Shown: in pieces, positions 9,296 to 16,541 of the stretch
Numbering within the stretch: position 1 is the first letter of the stretch
Layout of the letters: each line of letters opens with the position of its first letter
NCBI RefSeq assembly: GCF_002926165.1
Contig: NZ_MAGP01000130.1
Span: forward strand, 1 to 48,254
Length of the DNA: 48,254 nt
Source of the DNA: Micromonospora chalcea
GTDB taxonomy: Bacteria > Actinomycetota > Actinomycetes > Mycobacteriales > Micromonosporaceae
Direction of reading: 5' to 3'
Notes under the pieces: generated by a model
The model's database searches: none
Told to the model about the DNA's origin: nothing
The model's input: the letters and a program-made list of their open reading frames with translations, nothing else
Translations under genes and position numbers: made by a program

Positions 9296-9994
9296 ATGCC
9301 GCCGCGCCGGGATGCCGCCGTGCTGGTCTTCGACGCCGACGACACGCTCTGGGAGAACAACGTCCTGTTCGAGCGGGTGATCGACGACTTCCTCACCTGG
9401 CTCGACCATCCCACGCTGGACCGGGCCCGCATCCGCGCGGTGCTCGACGACATCGAGCGGGCCAACGCCGTCGCGCACGGCTACGGCAGCAAGGTCTTCC
9501 TGCGCAGCCTCGGCGAGTGCCTGGAGAAGCTGCGCGAGCGTCCGGCCACCGACCGGGAACGCGCCGAGATCGATCAGCTCGCGGCGGCTCTGATCGGGCA
9601 CCAGGTCGAGCTGATGCCGGGGGTGGCCGAGACGCTCGACGACCTGGCCGGCCGGCACGAGCTGCTGCTGCTCACCAAGGGCGAGCGCGAGGAGCAGCAG
9701 CGCAAGCTGGACGCCTGCGGGCTGCTGCACCACTTCCGCGCCGCGCACATCGTGCCGGAGAAGGACGCCGACACGTACCGCTGGCTGGCCCGCGAGCACG
9801 CCTTCGACCCGGCCGCCGCCTGGATGATCGGCAACTCCCCGCGCTCGGACATCCTGCCCGCCCGGGCCGCCGGGATGAACGCGGTCTTCATCCCGAACGA
9901 GAACACCTGGATCCTGGAGCACGACGAGCTGGACCCGTCCGACTCCCAGGTGATCCGGCTGGCGGCGTTTCCCGACCTGGTCCAGCACTTCTAG
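9296..9994 (+). CDS. HAD-superfamily hydrolase (phosphatase-like)
   Basis: 232 residues. Motif I FDADDTLW supplies the nucleophile D13 and acid D15; LLLTKGE is motif II/III with the conserved lysine, and GNSPRSDILPARAAG is motif IV carrying the second metal-binding acids. A helical cap lies between motif I and the lysine motif, as in subfamily I HAD phosphatases. It likely dephosphorylates a small metabolite or sugar phosphate in the cytoplasm. Start ATG 9296 follows the strong GGGAGGGAG site; a longer frame from 9266 would run through that site. The next gene begins 21 bp after its stop and may be co-transcribed. Substrate unknown. Confidence 0.88.
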   Translation: MPPRRDAAVLVFDADDTLWENNVLFERVIDDFLTWLDHPTLDRARIRAVLDDIERANAVAHGYGSKVFLRSLGECLEKLRERPATDRERAEIDQLAAALIGHQVELMPGVAETLDDLAGRHELLLLTKGEREEQQRKLDACGLLHHFRAAHIVPEKDADTYRWLAREHAFDPAAAWMIGNSPRSDILPARAAGMNAVFIPNENTWILEHDELDPSDSQVIRLAAFPDLVQHF

Positions 9995-10015
9995 GCGGCC
10001 GGTAACGTCCGGGAG

Positions 10016-10801
10016 GTGCCACTCACCTTCCCGTCGCACCTGGCGCCGGTGCTGCCGCTGAAGCTGTGGCGGCCCCGCTGGTTCGACGGGGTGGCGCTGT
10101 GCGCCGGTGCGGTGGCGCCGGACGCCGCGTACCTGTTCACCGGCACGCCGCTGGCGCTCGGCATGCGTACACACACGCTCGGCGGGCTGCTCTGGTGGGG
10201 GCTGCCGGTCGCGCTCGCGTACGCCTGGGTGGCGCGCCGCGTGGTCGCCGGCGTCGTCGCGCACCTGCCGGGACGGCGGTTCTTCGGCTGGGCCTGGTAC
10301 GCGACGCTGGCCGGGGTGCGGCATCCCTGGCAGGTGTCGGTCTGCTCGGCGCTCATCGGCGCGTTCAGTCACGTCGCGTGGGACCGGGTCAGCCACAGCG
10401 AGCGCCTGCCCCGGCTGTTCGGCGTCACCGACTTCCACGCCCTGGCCGGCGTGTACTGGTACCAGTTCGTGGACGTGACGGCCGGGCTCGGCGGCGGGCT
10501 GCTGGTGGTCGTCCTGGCCGTGGGGGAGGCCCGCCGGGGACAGCCGGCCCGGGGCGTCGCGCCGCCGCTGCCGGCGGCGAACCCGGCCGTGTTCTGGCGG
10601 GTGGCGCTGGCGGTCACCGGGCTCGGCGCGCTGCTGCTGCCCGCGCTGCCGGCGGCGGACGTCGCCGCCCCGGCCGGCGTACGGGCGCTGCACGTGGCCG
10701 CGCTGGCGCTCGTCGCCAGGGCCGCCGCGGCCCGGAGCGTCCCGCCTAGGCAGGCCGGTCGCAGTCCGCGTCTCGAAGTCGAACAGCGCGAAACCGGCTG
10801 A
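10016..10801 (+). CDS. DUF4184 family membrane protein
   Basis: 261 residues, starting at GTG 10016 with GGGAGG directly upstream. The N-terminus PLTFPSHLAPVLPLK followed by GVALCAGAVAPDAAYLF is characteristic of DUF4184 proteins. Several hydrophobic segments follow (around WWGLPVALAYAWVARRVVAGVVA, the GGGLLVVVLAV stretch and the C-terminal Ala/Leu-rich helices), so it is an integral membrane protein. A conserved SHVAWDRVSHSE motif with histidines and an aspartate in the middle resembles membrane-embedded metal sites, but no activity is established for the family. It sits 21 bp after the HAD gene and is probably in the same operon. Confidence 0.75.
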   Translation: MPLTFPSHLAPVLPLKLWRPRWFDGVALCAGAVAPDAAYLFTGTPLALGMRTHTLGGLLWWGLPVALAYAWVARRVVAGVVAHLPGRRFFGWAWYATLAGVRHPWQVSVCSALIGAFSHVAWDRVSHSERLPRLFGVTDFHALAGVYWYQFVDVTAGLGGGLLVVVLAVGEARRGQPARGVAPPLPAANPAVFWRVALAVTGLGALLLPALPAADVAAPAGVRALHVAALALVARAAAARSVPPRQAGRSPRLEVEQRETG

Positions 10802-10868
10802 CCCCGTTACGCCGACATGCCGCAATTCCGCATAGACATCAATCACAGGCGCGGCCACCGGTCATCGC

Positions 10869-10898
10869 TTGTCCGGCCTGCGCGTACGCGCCTAACCT
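10869..10898 (+). promoter_or_regulatory. Candidate vegetative promoter upstream of a long leader
   Basis: TTGTCC (10869-10874) and TAACCT (10893-10898) are separated by 18 bp, a reasonable fit to the actinobacterial housekeeping sigma consensus. Transcription would start near 10905 and leave a leader of roughly 280 nt before the lipoprotein ATG at 11189. Prediction from pattern only. Confidence 0.4.
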
Positions 10899-10904
10899 GA
10901 GCCG

Positions 10905-11188
10905 GCGTCCACGCCTCGTCGGGGTGAGACGGGGGCGCACCGGAGTCCGGTGGTAAGAGCACCGTGGAGCTGAGTGCGGGCATACCGGCTCGCCGCGCGG
11001 AGCCCGGCGAACGGCGTCGTGCCACGCCTGCCGTGTTCCCGCGGCGCAGACCGCTACCCAACCGGACGGCCGGGGTCAGGGCCGGGGAGTTGCGGACCCG
11101 GTCCTGACCCGTCCGGCCCCGGAAACAGGCGCCGGAATCGGGTGGGACGCCTCTGGTGCGCGGGCCGGTCACGGAGCGACACTGAGTC
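10905..11188 (+). other. Gene-free stretch: candidate structured leader or small RNA
   Basis: No convincing gene lies between 10802 and 11188. Downstream of the candidate promoter the DNA contains several hairpin-forming segments: CACCGG-AGT-CCGGTG near 10939-10953, a GGCTC/GAGCC pair near 10988-11005 and the strong hairpin at 11062-11116. I compared it by eye with TPP, cobalamin, glycine, SAM, c-di-GMP and c-di-AMP riboswitch cores, SRP RNA and RNase P RNA and found no match. It could be a structured 5' leader of the lipoprotein gene or an independent RNA ending at the hairpin. Confidence 0.35.
11062..11116 (+). terminator. Strong imperfect hairpin upstream of lipoprotein gene
   Basis: The inner stem pairs 11073-11086 with 11097-11110 (14 pairs, one a G-U), loop of 10 nt. 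An outer stem CCGGAC (11062-11067) / GTCCGG (11111-11116) continues it after a 5-nt bulge. It lacks a T-run. It may end a small RNA or leader transcript, or regulate the gene 73 nt downstream. Confidence 0.5.
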
Positions 11189-11881
11189 ATGACTCCTCAG
11201 CGCGTACCGCTGCTCGCCGGCCTGGTCGCGCTGCTCGCGGCGGCCTGCACGGCGACCGGCCACGACGGCGCGTCCACGGCGCCCACCCCGACGGCCGCGG
11301 CGGCCCCCGCGGCGACCGCGACGGAGGCCACGCCCACCCCGCCCGTGCCGACCGAAGCGGCCTCGACGGGCGGCTCGTGGCGTGTCACCTGGGACTGGGC
11401 CGTGCCCGGCCAGCCGGCCCGGGTCGCCCACCGGGTCCGGGTGCCGGTCACGCCGCCGCCGGGGGAGCCGCTGCCGGTCCTGGTGGCGGTGGACGTCGGC
11501 GACCATCCGGCGGAGGGCTTCAGCCGGATCACCTTCGCGTTCCGCGGGCCCACCCCGTCCTACCAGGTCGCCTACGTGCCGCGGGTGGTGACCGAGGGCC
11601 GGGGCGCGCCGGTCGCGCTGCCCGGTACCGCGTACCTGTCGGTGCGGTTCGAGCCGGCCCAGGCGCACGACGCGCGCGGCGGCGGAACGGCGGACCTGCC
11701 GCCGGCGGCGATCCGCTTCCCGACGCTGCGTGGATGGGCGGTGGCCGGCGACTTCGAGGGGCACCTCAGTTTCGGGCTCGGCCTGCTGCCGCCGGACGGC
11801 GGCCGCCTGCCGGTGCGGCTGGGGGAGTCCACCCGCCCGGACGGTACGCACGTCGTGGCCGTGGACGTGCGCCGCAGCTGA
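11189..11881 (+). CDS. Predicted secreted lipoprotein, function unknown
   Basis: 230 residues. The N-terminus is a short signal peptide with lipobox-like LLAAAC (C20), followed by a Thr/Pro/Ala-rich linker of about 45 residues, so the folded domain should sit outside the membrane, tethered through lipidated C20. The rest (GSWRVTWDWAVPGQPARVAHRV onward) is beta-rich with no catalytic motif I recognise; the pattern of short hydrophobic strands such as FSRITFAFRG and YQVAYVPRVV suggests a beta-sandwich. A GGAG lies about 10 nt upstream of the ATG. The gene converges on the small lipoprotein-like gene with stop codons within one palindrome. Confidence 0.72.
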   Translation: MTPQRVPLLAGLVALLAAACTATGHDGASTAPTPTAAAAPAATATEATPTPPVPTEAASTGGSWRVTWDWAVPGQPARVAHRVRVPVTPPPGEPLPVLVAVDVGDHPAEGFSRITFAFRGPTPSYQVAYVPRVVTEGRGAPVALPGTAYLSVRFEPAQAHDARGGGTADLPPAAIRFPTLRGWAVAGDFEGHLSFGLGLLPPDGGRLPVRLGESTRPDGTHVVAVDVRRS

Positions 11882-11894
11882 CGCCGGCGTCAGC
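11877..11894. repeat. Perfect 18-bp palindrome spanning two convergent stop codons
   Basis: GCTGACGCCGGCGTCAGC is its own reverse complement. It contains the TGA of the + gene (11879-11881) and the TGA of the - gene (11890-11892 on +). It may act as a small bidirectional termination or RNA-end element. Confidence 0.6.
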
Positions 11895-12171
11895 GGTCGA
11901 TGATGTTGTTGTTCTCGTCGATGCCGTGGGTGCGCCAGTAGACGTCCCACTCGTCGTCGACGTGCTGCGGCACCTTGCCCTCCGGGTAGCGCACATACGG
12001 CGGGGACGGCTCTTCCCCGTCCGGCACGCAGGAACTGCCGCCCTGCGGGCCGACCGCGATCACCGGGTACTCGTCGCTGCCGCAGATGCTCTGCCGCAGG
12101 GAACAACCGGTGGTCGCCATCAGCCCGGCCAGTCCGAGCACGGCAAGAACGATCATGATTCGAGTTCGCAC
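11890..12171 (-). CDS. Small predicted membrane-anchored/lipoprotein, unknown function
   Basis: About 93 residues from GTG 12171 (an in-frame ATG at 12207 would add 12 residues; neither has a clear ribosome-binding site). The short basic start VRTR precedes a hydrophobic run IMIVLAVLGLAGLMATTGC; the cysteine after TTG could be lipidated, although the lipobox is atypical because Thr replaces Leu at -3. The mature part is acidic and Pro-rich, containing SICGSDEYPVIAVGPQGGSSC and ending WRTHGIDENNNIIDR. The two cysteines around the glycine-rich turn could form a disulfide. Composition looks like a real secreted protein rather than a shadow frame, since it carries Asn/Asp/Tyr residues in a coherent order. 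No family recognised. Confidence 0.6.
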   Translation of the reverse strand: MRTRIMIVLAVLGLAGLMATTGCSLRQSICGSDEYPVIAVGPQGGSSCVPDGEEPSPPYVRYPEGKVPQHVDDEWDVYWRTHGIDENNNIIDR

Positions 12172-12243
12172 GGGGAGAATTGTCGTCGCCCCGGGCGGGC
12201 CTGCCATCGGTACGCGTACTCAATTCCAGGGTGCGGCCCGGGC

Positions 12244-12519
12244 TCAGGTCAGCTCGCCCCGCACGATCGCCACCGCCACCCGGCAGAACTCGTCCATGTC
12301 GGGCTGGAAGCCGGCCGCGATGTCCGGGTGCAGGCCGGAGCGGGTCTCGTCGAGCAGGCGGCGGCACACGTCCTCCACCGGCTCGCCCGCGTAGCCGGAG
12401 CGGACCCGGTCCGCGGCGGCCTGCAGGGCCGAGGTCAGCTGATCCTCCAGCGGGCCACGCAGCTTCTGCTGCACAGGGTCAAGCCCGCTCGGGTCGAGCG
12501 TGACATGTGGCTCCGACAT
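12244..12519 (-). CDS. Small acidic helical protein of unknown function
   Basis: 91 residues starting at ATG 12519, with GGGAG six bases upstream. The sequence (SEPHVTLDPSGLDPVQQKLRG, then PLEDQLTSALQAAADRVRSG and DVCRRLLDETRSGLHPDI) is predicted to be almost entirely alpha-helical and acidic, without signal peptide, membrane segment or known motif. It is probably co-transcribed with the gene upstream (12567-12998), whose stop lies 47 bp before its start. Conserved small cytoplasmic proteins of this type are common in Actinobacteria, often without known function. I can only say that it looks like a genuine gene. Confidence 0.65.
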   Translation of the reverse strand: MSEPHVTLDPSGLDPVQQKLRGPLEDQLTSALQAAADRVRSGYAGEPVEDVCRRLLDETRSGLHPDIAAGFQPDMDEFCRVAVAIVRGELT

Positions 12520-12566
12520 CGGCGCTCCCTTCGTCGGCGTCCGCGGTACCCCACCGCGAACGTCGG

Positions 12567-12998
12567 TCAAACCATCGTCGGTACGGCCGACACCCGGACC
12601 AAATACGAGAACTCCTCCGCCGGCTCCTCGACGTACGACAGCCGGCGGATCTGCCGGTCGTCGGACCAGAGCGCGACGTCGACCAGCACCCCGAGGTGGG
12701 CGAGACCGATGTTGGCGACCCGCTTCTTGTCCTGGAGCACCGCGCACACGCCGCCGAGCAGGGTGCTGGCGTCGGAGGTGCGGTGCCCGGGCGGGCACCG
12801 CAGGGTGAGGTCCACCTCCACCGGGCCGGTGAGCGGGGTCCACCCGGTGCGCTGGGCCGCCGTGCAGGCGGCCTGGAGCAGGGTACGGACTCTCGTCGCC
12901 TGCCGGTGCCCGGCGGCGAAGATGGACAGGGCCTCGGTCTTGACCGGGGGCAGGCCGCTCACCTCGAACGTCAGGGCGAGAGCGCGGGTGTCCTGCAC
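12567..12998 (-). CDS. Conserved hypothetical protein, possibly a degenerate RusA-fold protein
   Basis: 143 residues starting at GTG 12998 with GAGGAGG eight bases upstream. N-terminal FEVSGLPPVKTEALSIF, a central basic helix (HRQATRVRTLLQAACTAAQ), then VEVDLTLRCPPGH, RTSDASTLLGGVCAVLQD and WSDDRQIRRLSYVEE. The order strand, D-x-x-(S/N)-L-L helix, then DD-x-Q-I strand resembles RusA-type Holliday junction resolvases, in which D-x-D and DD carboxylates bind Mg2+. Here the D-x-D position reads D76-A-S78, so one catalytic acid would be missing, while D113-D114 are kept. The resemblance is by eye and weak; a small unknown family is the alternative. Confidence 0.6.
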   Translation of the reverse strand: MQDTRALALTFEVSGLPPVKTEALSIFAAGHRQATRVRTLLQAACTAAQRTGWTPLTGPVEVDLTLRCPPGHRTSDASTLLGGVCAVLQDKKRVANIGLAHLGVLVDVALWSDDRQIRRLSYVEEPAEEFSYLVRVSAVPTMV

Positions 12999-13412
12999 GA
13001 CGGCACCTCCTCGGGGCGAATCCTGCCCAACCGGGGAACGAGCGGACGGCACTTTCCCGACAGAACCAACCGATCGGGCGGGCAGTGGGGGACGGCCGGA
13101 GGCGTATCGACGTCGACGGCGACGCGCCGGCTACGGAGCCAGCCCCACGCTAATGCACGACCGCTGACGCTCGGTAGCCTCGCCGTTTCACGACGTGGGA
13201 CGGCGTGTCGGCCGCGCCCCGTCGTCGCGCTGCCGACGGTGCGCGCCGTCACCGTCACATGTCCGTGATGTTTCGCTCCGTCGCAGGTCGGGCACGTTCA
13301 GCCGCACGACACGCCCGGGGCGTTCGGTGATCGGACCGAGAACCCCGCCGTCTCGCCGTGCGCCGGGGCACGGGTCACTCCCCGGTTCTTCGCCGAAGAG
13401 AGGGGGAGGGTG
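12999..13412. other. Gene-free divergent regulatory stretch
   Basis: 414 bp between the divergent 12998 gene and lpqY, with no plausible coding frame. It must hold promoters for both. I see a small dyad at 13324-13339 (TCGGT-gatcgg-ACCGA within GTTC...GAAC) and ACGCC-cgg-GGCGT near 13311-13323, either of which could be an operator for the sugar importer, but no convincing -35/-10 pair or known regulator site. Confidence 0.35.
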
Positions 13413-14696
13413 ATGACGACAGTCCCCGACACGGCCGCACGACGGCCGGCCGGACGCGCGGTGGCGGCAGCCGCCGCGCTCGCGTTGGTGGCCCCGCTGG
13501 CAGCCTGCGGATCCGGCGGCGACGGCGGCGTCCCCACGATCAACCTGTACTACCCGCCGGAGCAGAACCTGCAGAAGGTCGTCGACACCTGCAACGCGGC
13601 GGCGCAGGGCCGGTACCGCATCGACTACCGGGTGCTGCCGCGCGAGGCCGACGAGCAGCGGGTGCAGATGGTGCGGCGGCTCGCCGCGCAGGACAGCGGG
13701 ATGGACGTGCTCGGCCTGGACGTCACGTGGACCCAGGAGTTCGCCAGCGCGAAGTGGATCCGGGAGTGGACCGGCGAGGACAAGGCCGAGGCGGAGCGGG
13801 GCACGCTGGCCGGCCCGCTGGACACCGCCCGGTACGAGGACAAGCTGTACGCCGCGCCCAAGAACACGAACGTGCAGCTGCTGTGGTACCGGTCGGACCT
13901 GGTGTCGCAGCCGCCGAAGACCTGGGACGAGATGATCTCCGCCGCCCAGCAGCTCAAGGAGCAGGGCAAGCCGTACCAGGTGCTCACCATGGGCGCCCAG
14001 TACGAGGGCCTGGTGGTCCTCTACAACACGCTCGCCGAAAGCGCCGGCGGCAAGATCCTCAGTGACGACGGCAAGAAGGCGGAGATGGACGCCGGCGCGG
14101 TACGCGCGCTCGACCAGCTCAAGAAGTTCGCCACGTCCGGAGTGACGTCGCCGTCGTTCAGCAACGCGCTGGAGGACCCGGTGCGGCTGGAGTTCCAGTC
14201 CGGCAAGGGCGCGTTCCAGGTGAACTGGCCGTTCGTCTATCCGGCGCTCCAGGAGGCCAACCCGGAGCTGGCGAAGAACGTGAAGTGGGCCCGGGTGCCG
14301 GGCATCGACCCGGGCACCCCCAGCAAGGTCACCATCGGCGGGGTCAACCTGGCGGTCAGCAGCTACTCGAAGCACCCGGAGGAGGCGTTCGAGGTGGCCC
14401 GCTGCCTGCGCAACGCCGAGAACCAGAAGTTCTCCGCCGTCAACGACGGCGTGCCGCCCACCATCGAGGCCGTCTACGACGACCCGGAGATGACCGAGGC
14501 GTACCCGATGAAGGAGACCATCCTGGAGGAGCTGAAGGAGCCGGCGGTGCGACCGCTGACCCCGGCGTACCAGAGCATCTCCACGGTGATGTCGGCGATC
14601 CTGTCGCCGCCGTCGGCGATCCGGCCCGAGCAGACCGCCGACGAGCTGCGCAAGGCGATCTCCGACGCGCTGGAGTCCAAGGGGGTTCTGCCATGA
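13413..14696 (+). CDS. lpqY: Trehalose ABC importer, substrate-binding lipoprotein LpqY-like
   Basis: 427 residues. A signal peptide ends in lipobox LAAC with C32, so the protein should be anchored outside the membrane. The mature part is an extracellular solute-binding protein of family 1: INLYYPPEQN, SGMDVLGLDVTWTQEFA, KLYAAPKNTNVQLLWYRSDL, KVTIGGVNLAVS, YPMKETILEELKEPAVRPLTPAYQ and the TADEL C-terminal region. These segments closely recall mycobacterial LpqY (e.g. KLYAAP..TNTQLLWYR.DLV, KVTIGG.NLAV, AVRP.TP.YQ), which delivers trehalose to SugABC. ATG 13413 (or GTG 13410) follows AGGGGGAGGG. Its TGA overlaps the ATG of the next gene (ATGA, 14693-14696). Trehalose as ligand is inferred from this similarity. 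Confidence 0.9.
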   Translation: MTTVPDTAARRPAGRAVAAAAALALVAPLAACGSGGDGGVPTINLYYPPEQNLQKVVDTCNAAAQGRYRIDYRVLPREADEQRVQMVRRLAAQDSGMDVLGLDVTWTQEFASAKWIREWTGEDKAEAERGTLAGPLDTARYEDKLYAAPKNTNVQLLWYRSDLVSQPPKTWDEMISAAQQLKEQGKPYQVLTMGAQYEGLVVLYNTLAESAGGKILSDDGKKAEMDAGAVRALDQLKKFATSGVTSPSFSNALEDPVRLEFQSGKGAFQVNWPFVYPALQEANPELAKNVKWARVPGIDPGTPSKVTIGGVNLAVSSYSKHPEEAFEVARCLRNAENQKFSAVNDGVPPTIEAVYDDPEMTEAYPMKETILEELKEPAVRPLTPAYQSISTVMSAILSPPSAIRPEQTADELRKAISDALESKGVLP

Positions 14697-15694
14697 GCGT
14701 GAACGCCACTCCGGCCGGCGCGCAGGCCGCCGCCGAGGCCGAGTCCGAGCAGTCCGGCGGCCGGCACGCCGCAGTGCCGCAGCAGCGGTCGCGGCGCGGC
14801 TCCCGCGCCCCGCTGAGCGAGAACAAGCGGGCCGAACGGCGGCTCGGCTGGCTGCTGTGCGCACCGGCCGCGCTGGTCATGGTGCTGGTCACCGCGTACC
14901 CGATCCTGTACTCCGTCTGGCTGTCGCTGCAACGCTTCGACCTGCGCTTCCCCGACGAGCGGCAGTTCGTCGGGCTGGAGAACTACGTCACCGTGCTCAC
15001 CAACGACTTCTGGTGGACCGCGTTCGGGGTGACCGCCCTGATCACCGTGGTCACCGTCGCGGTCGAGCTGGTGCTCGGCATGGGCCTGGCGCTGATCATG
15101 CACCGGACGCTCGTCGGCCGGGGGATCGTCCGCACCGCCGCGCTGATCCCGTACGGCATCGTCACTGTGGTCGCGGCGTTCTCCTGGCGGTACGCCTGGA
15201 CGCCCGGCACCGGCTACCTGGCGAACCTGTTCGACGGCAGCGCCCCGCTCACCGAGCGGGCCAGCTCGCTGGCGATCATCATGCTGGCGGAGATCTGGAA
15301 GACCACCCCGTTCATGGCGCTGCTGCTGATGGCCGGGCTGGCGCTGGTGCCGGAGGACCTGCTCAAGGCGGCCTCCACCGACGGCGCGACGGCGTGGCAG
15401 CGGTTCACCAAGGTGATGCTGCCGGTGATGAAGCCGGCCATCCTGGTCGCGCTGCTGTTCCGCACGCTCGACGCGTTCCGGGTCTTCGACAACATCTTCG
15501 TGCTCACCAACGGCGGCAACGAGACGTCGTCGGTGTCGATGCTCGCCTACAACAACCTGATCCGGGGCCTGAACCTCGGCATCGGCTCCACGATGTCGGT
15601 GCTGATCTTCATCACCGTGGCGATCATCGCCTTCGTGTTCGTGAAGCTGTTCGGCACCGCTGCCCCGGGCAGCGACGATGGGGAGAGGCGCTGA
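14693..15694 (+). CDS. sugA: Trehalose-type ABC importer permease SugA-like
   Basis: 333 residues. A ~45-residue polar, Ala/Arg-rich N-terminal tail precedes six predicted membrane helices, beginning with LLCAPAALVMVLVTAYPILYSV. The EAA loop contacting the ATPase is EDLLKAASTDGATAWQRFTK with the invariant Gly, followed by VMLPVMKPA. It is the MalF/SugA-type member of the heterodimeric permease. The ATG overlaps the lpqY stop by four bases, indicating translational coupling, and the stop is followed by the second permease after one base. It should form the translocation channel together with SugB for a sugar presented by LpqY. Confidence 0.9.
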   Translation: MSVNATPAGAQAAAEAESEQSGGRHAAVPQQRSRRGSRAPLSENKRAERRLGWLLCAPAALVMVLVTAYPILYSVWLSLQRFDLRFPDERQFVGLENYVTVLTNDFWWTAFGVTALITVVTVAVELVLGMGLALIMHRTLVGRGIVRTAALIPYGIVTVVAAFSWRYAWTPGTGYLANLFDGSAPLTERASSLAIIMLAEIWKTTPFMALLLMAGLALVPEDLLKAASTDGATAWQRFTKVMLPVMKPAILVALLFRTLDAFRVFDNIFVLTNGGNETSSVSMLAYNNLIRGLNLGIGSTMSVLIFITVAIIAFVFVKLFGTAAPGSDDGERR

Positions 15695-15695
15695 C

Positions 15696-16532
15696 ATGGC
15701 AGTGGAATCCACCACGCGGGCGAAGGTGCGCTGGGGCCTGCTGGACGTCGTGGTCGTCGTCTTCGCGCTGGTCCCCGTGCTCTGGATCGCCTCGCTGTCG
15801 TTCAAGACCCCGGCCACGCTCACCGACGGCAAGTTCTGGCCGCGCGAGTGGACGCTGGACAACTACCGGACCATCTTCGACACCGACCAGTTCGTTCGGG
15901 CCCTGATCAACTCCATCGGCATCGCGCTGATCGCCACCACCATCGCGGTGGTGCTCGGGGCGATGGCCGCGTACGCGATCTCCCGCCTGGACTTCCCCGG
16001 CAAGAAGCTGCTGGTCGGCGTCTCGCTGCTGATCGCGATGTTCCCGCAGGTGTCGCTGGTGTCGCCGCTGTTCGAGATCGAGCGGCAGCTCGGCCTGTTC
16101 GACACCTGGCCGGGCCTGATCCTGCCCTACATCACGTTCGCGCTCCCGCTTGCCATCTACACGCTGTCGGCCTTCTTCAAGCAGATCCCGTGGGACCTGG
16201 AGAAGGCGGCGAAGATGGACGGCGCCACCCAGGCCCAGGCGTTCCGGCGGGTGATCGCGCCGCTGGCCGCGCCGGGCGTGTTCACCACCGCCATCCTGGT
16301 CTTCATCTTCTGCTGGAACGACTTCCTGTTCGCGATCACGCTCACCTCGACCGAGCGGTCCCGCACGGTCCCGGTGGCGCTGCAGTTCTTCACCGGCGAG
16401 TCGCAGTTCGAGGACCCCACCGGGGCGATCTGCGCCGCCGCTGTGGTGATCACCGTGCCGATCATCCTGTTCGTGCTCTTCTTCCAGCGCCGCATCGTCT
16501 CCGGTCTGACCTCCGGCGCAGTCAAGGGATAG
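15696..16532 (+). CDS. sugB: Trehalose-type ABC importer permease SugB-like
   Basis: 278 residues, MalG/SugB type. Membrane helices begin at LLDVVVVVFALVPVLWIASLSFK; the large periplasmic-side loop has KFWPREWTLDNYRTIF, typical of MalG homologues. The EAA motif is PWDLEKAAKMDGATQAQAFRRVIAPLAAPG. Start ATG 15696 with GGGGAGAGG upstream; an earlier in-frame ATG at 15678 lies inside the sugA gene and is less likely. The ATPase gene follows after 9 bp. It pairs with SugA to form the membrane channel of the importer. Confidence 0.9.
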   Translation: MAVESTTRAKVRWGLLDVVVVVFALVPVLWIASLSFKTPATLTDGKFWPREWTLDNYRTIFDTDQFVRALINSIGIALIATTIAVVLGAMAAYAISRLDFPGKKLLVGVSLLIAMFPQVSLVSPLFEIERQLGLFDTWPGLILPYITFALPLAIYTLSAFFKQIPWDLEKAAKMDGATQAQAFRRVIAPLAAPGVFTTAILVFIFCWNDFLFAITLTSTERSRTVPVALQFFTGESQFEDPTGAICAAAVVITVPIILFVLFFQRRIVSGLTSGAVKG

Positions 16533-16541
16533 GTGGTAGCA

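Noticed and set aside
10905..11116. Riboswitch (TPP, cobalamin or c-di-AMP) upstream of the lipoprotein
   Set aside because: Short similarities such as a GGGGTGAGAC string are not backed by the conserved core bases of any of these classes.
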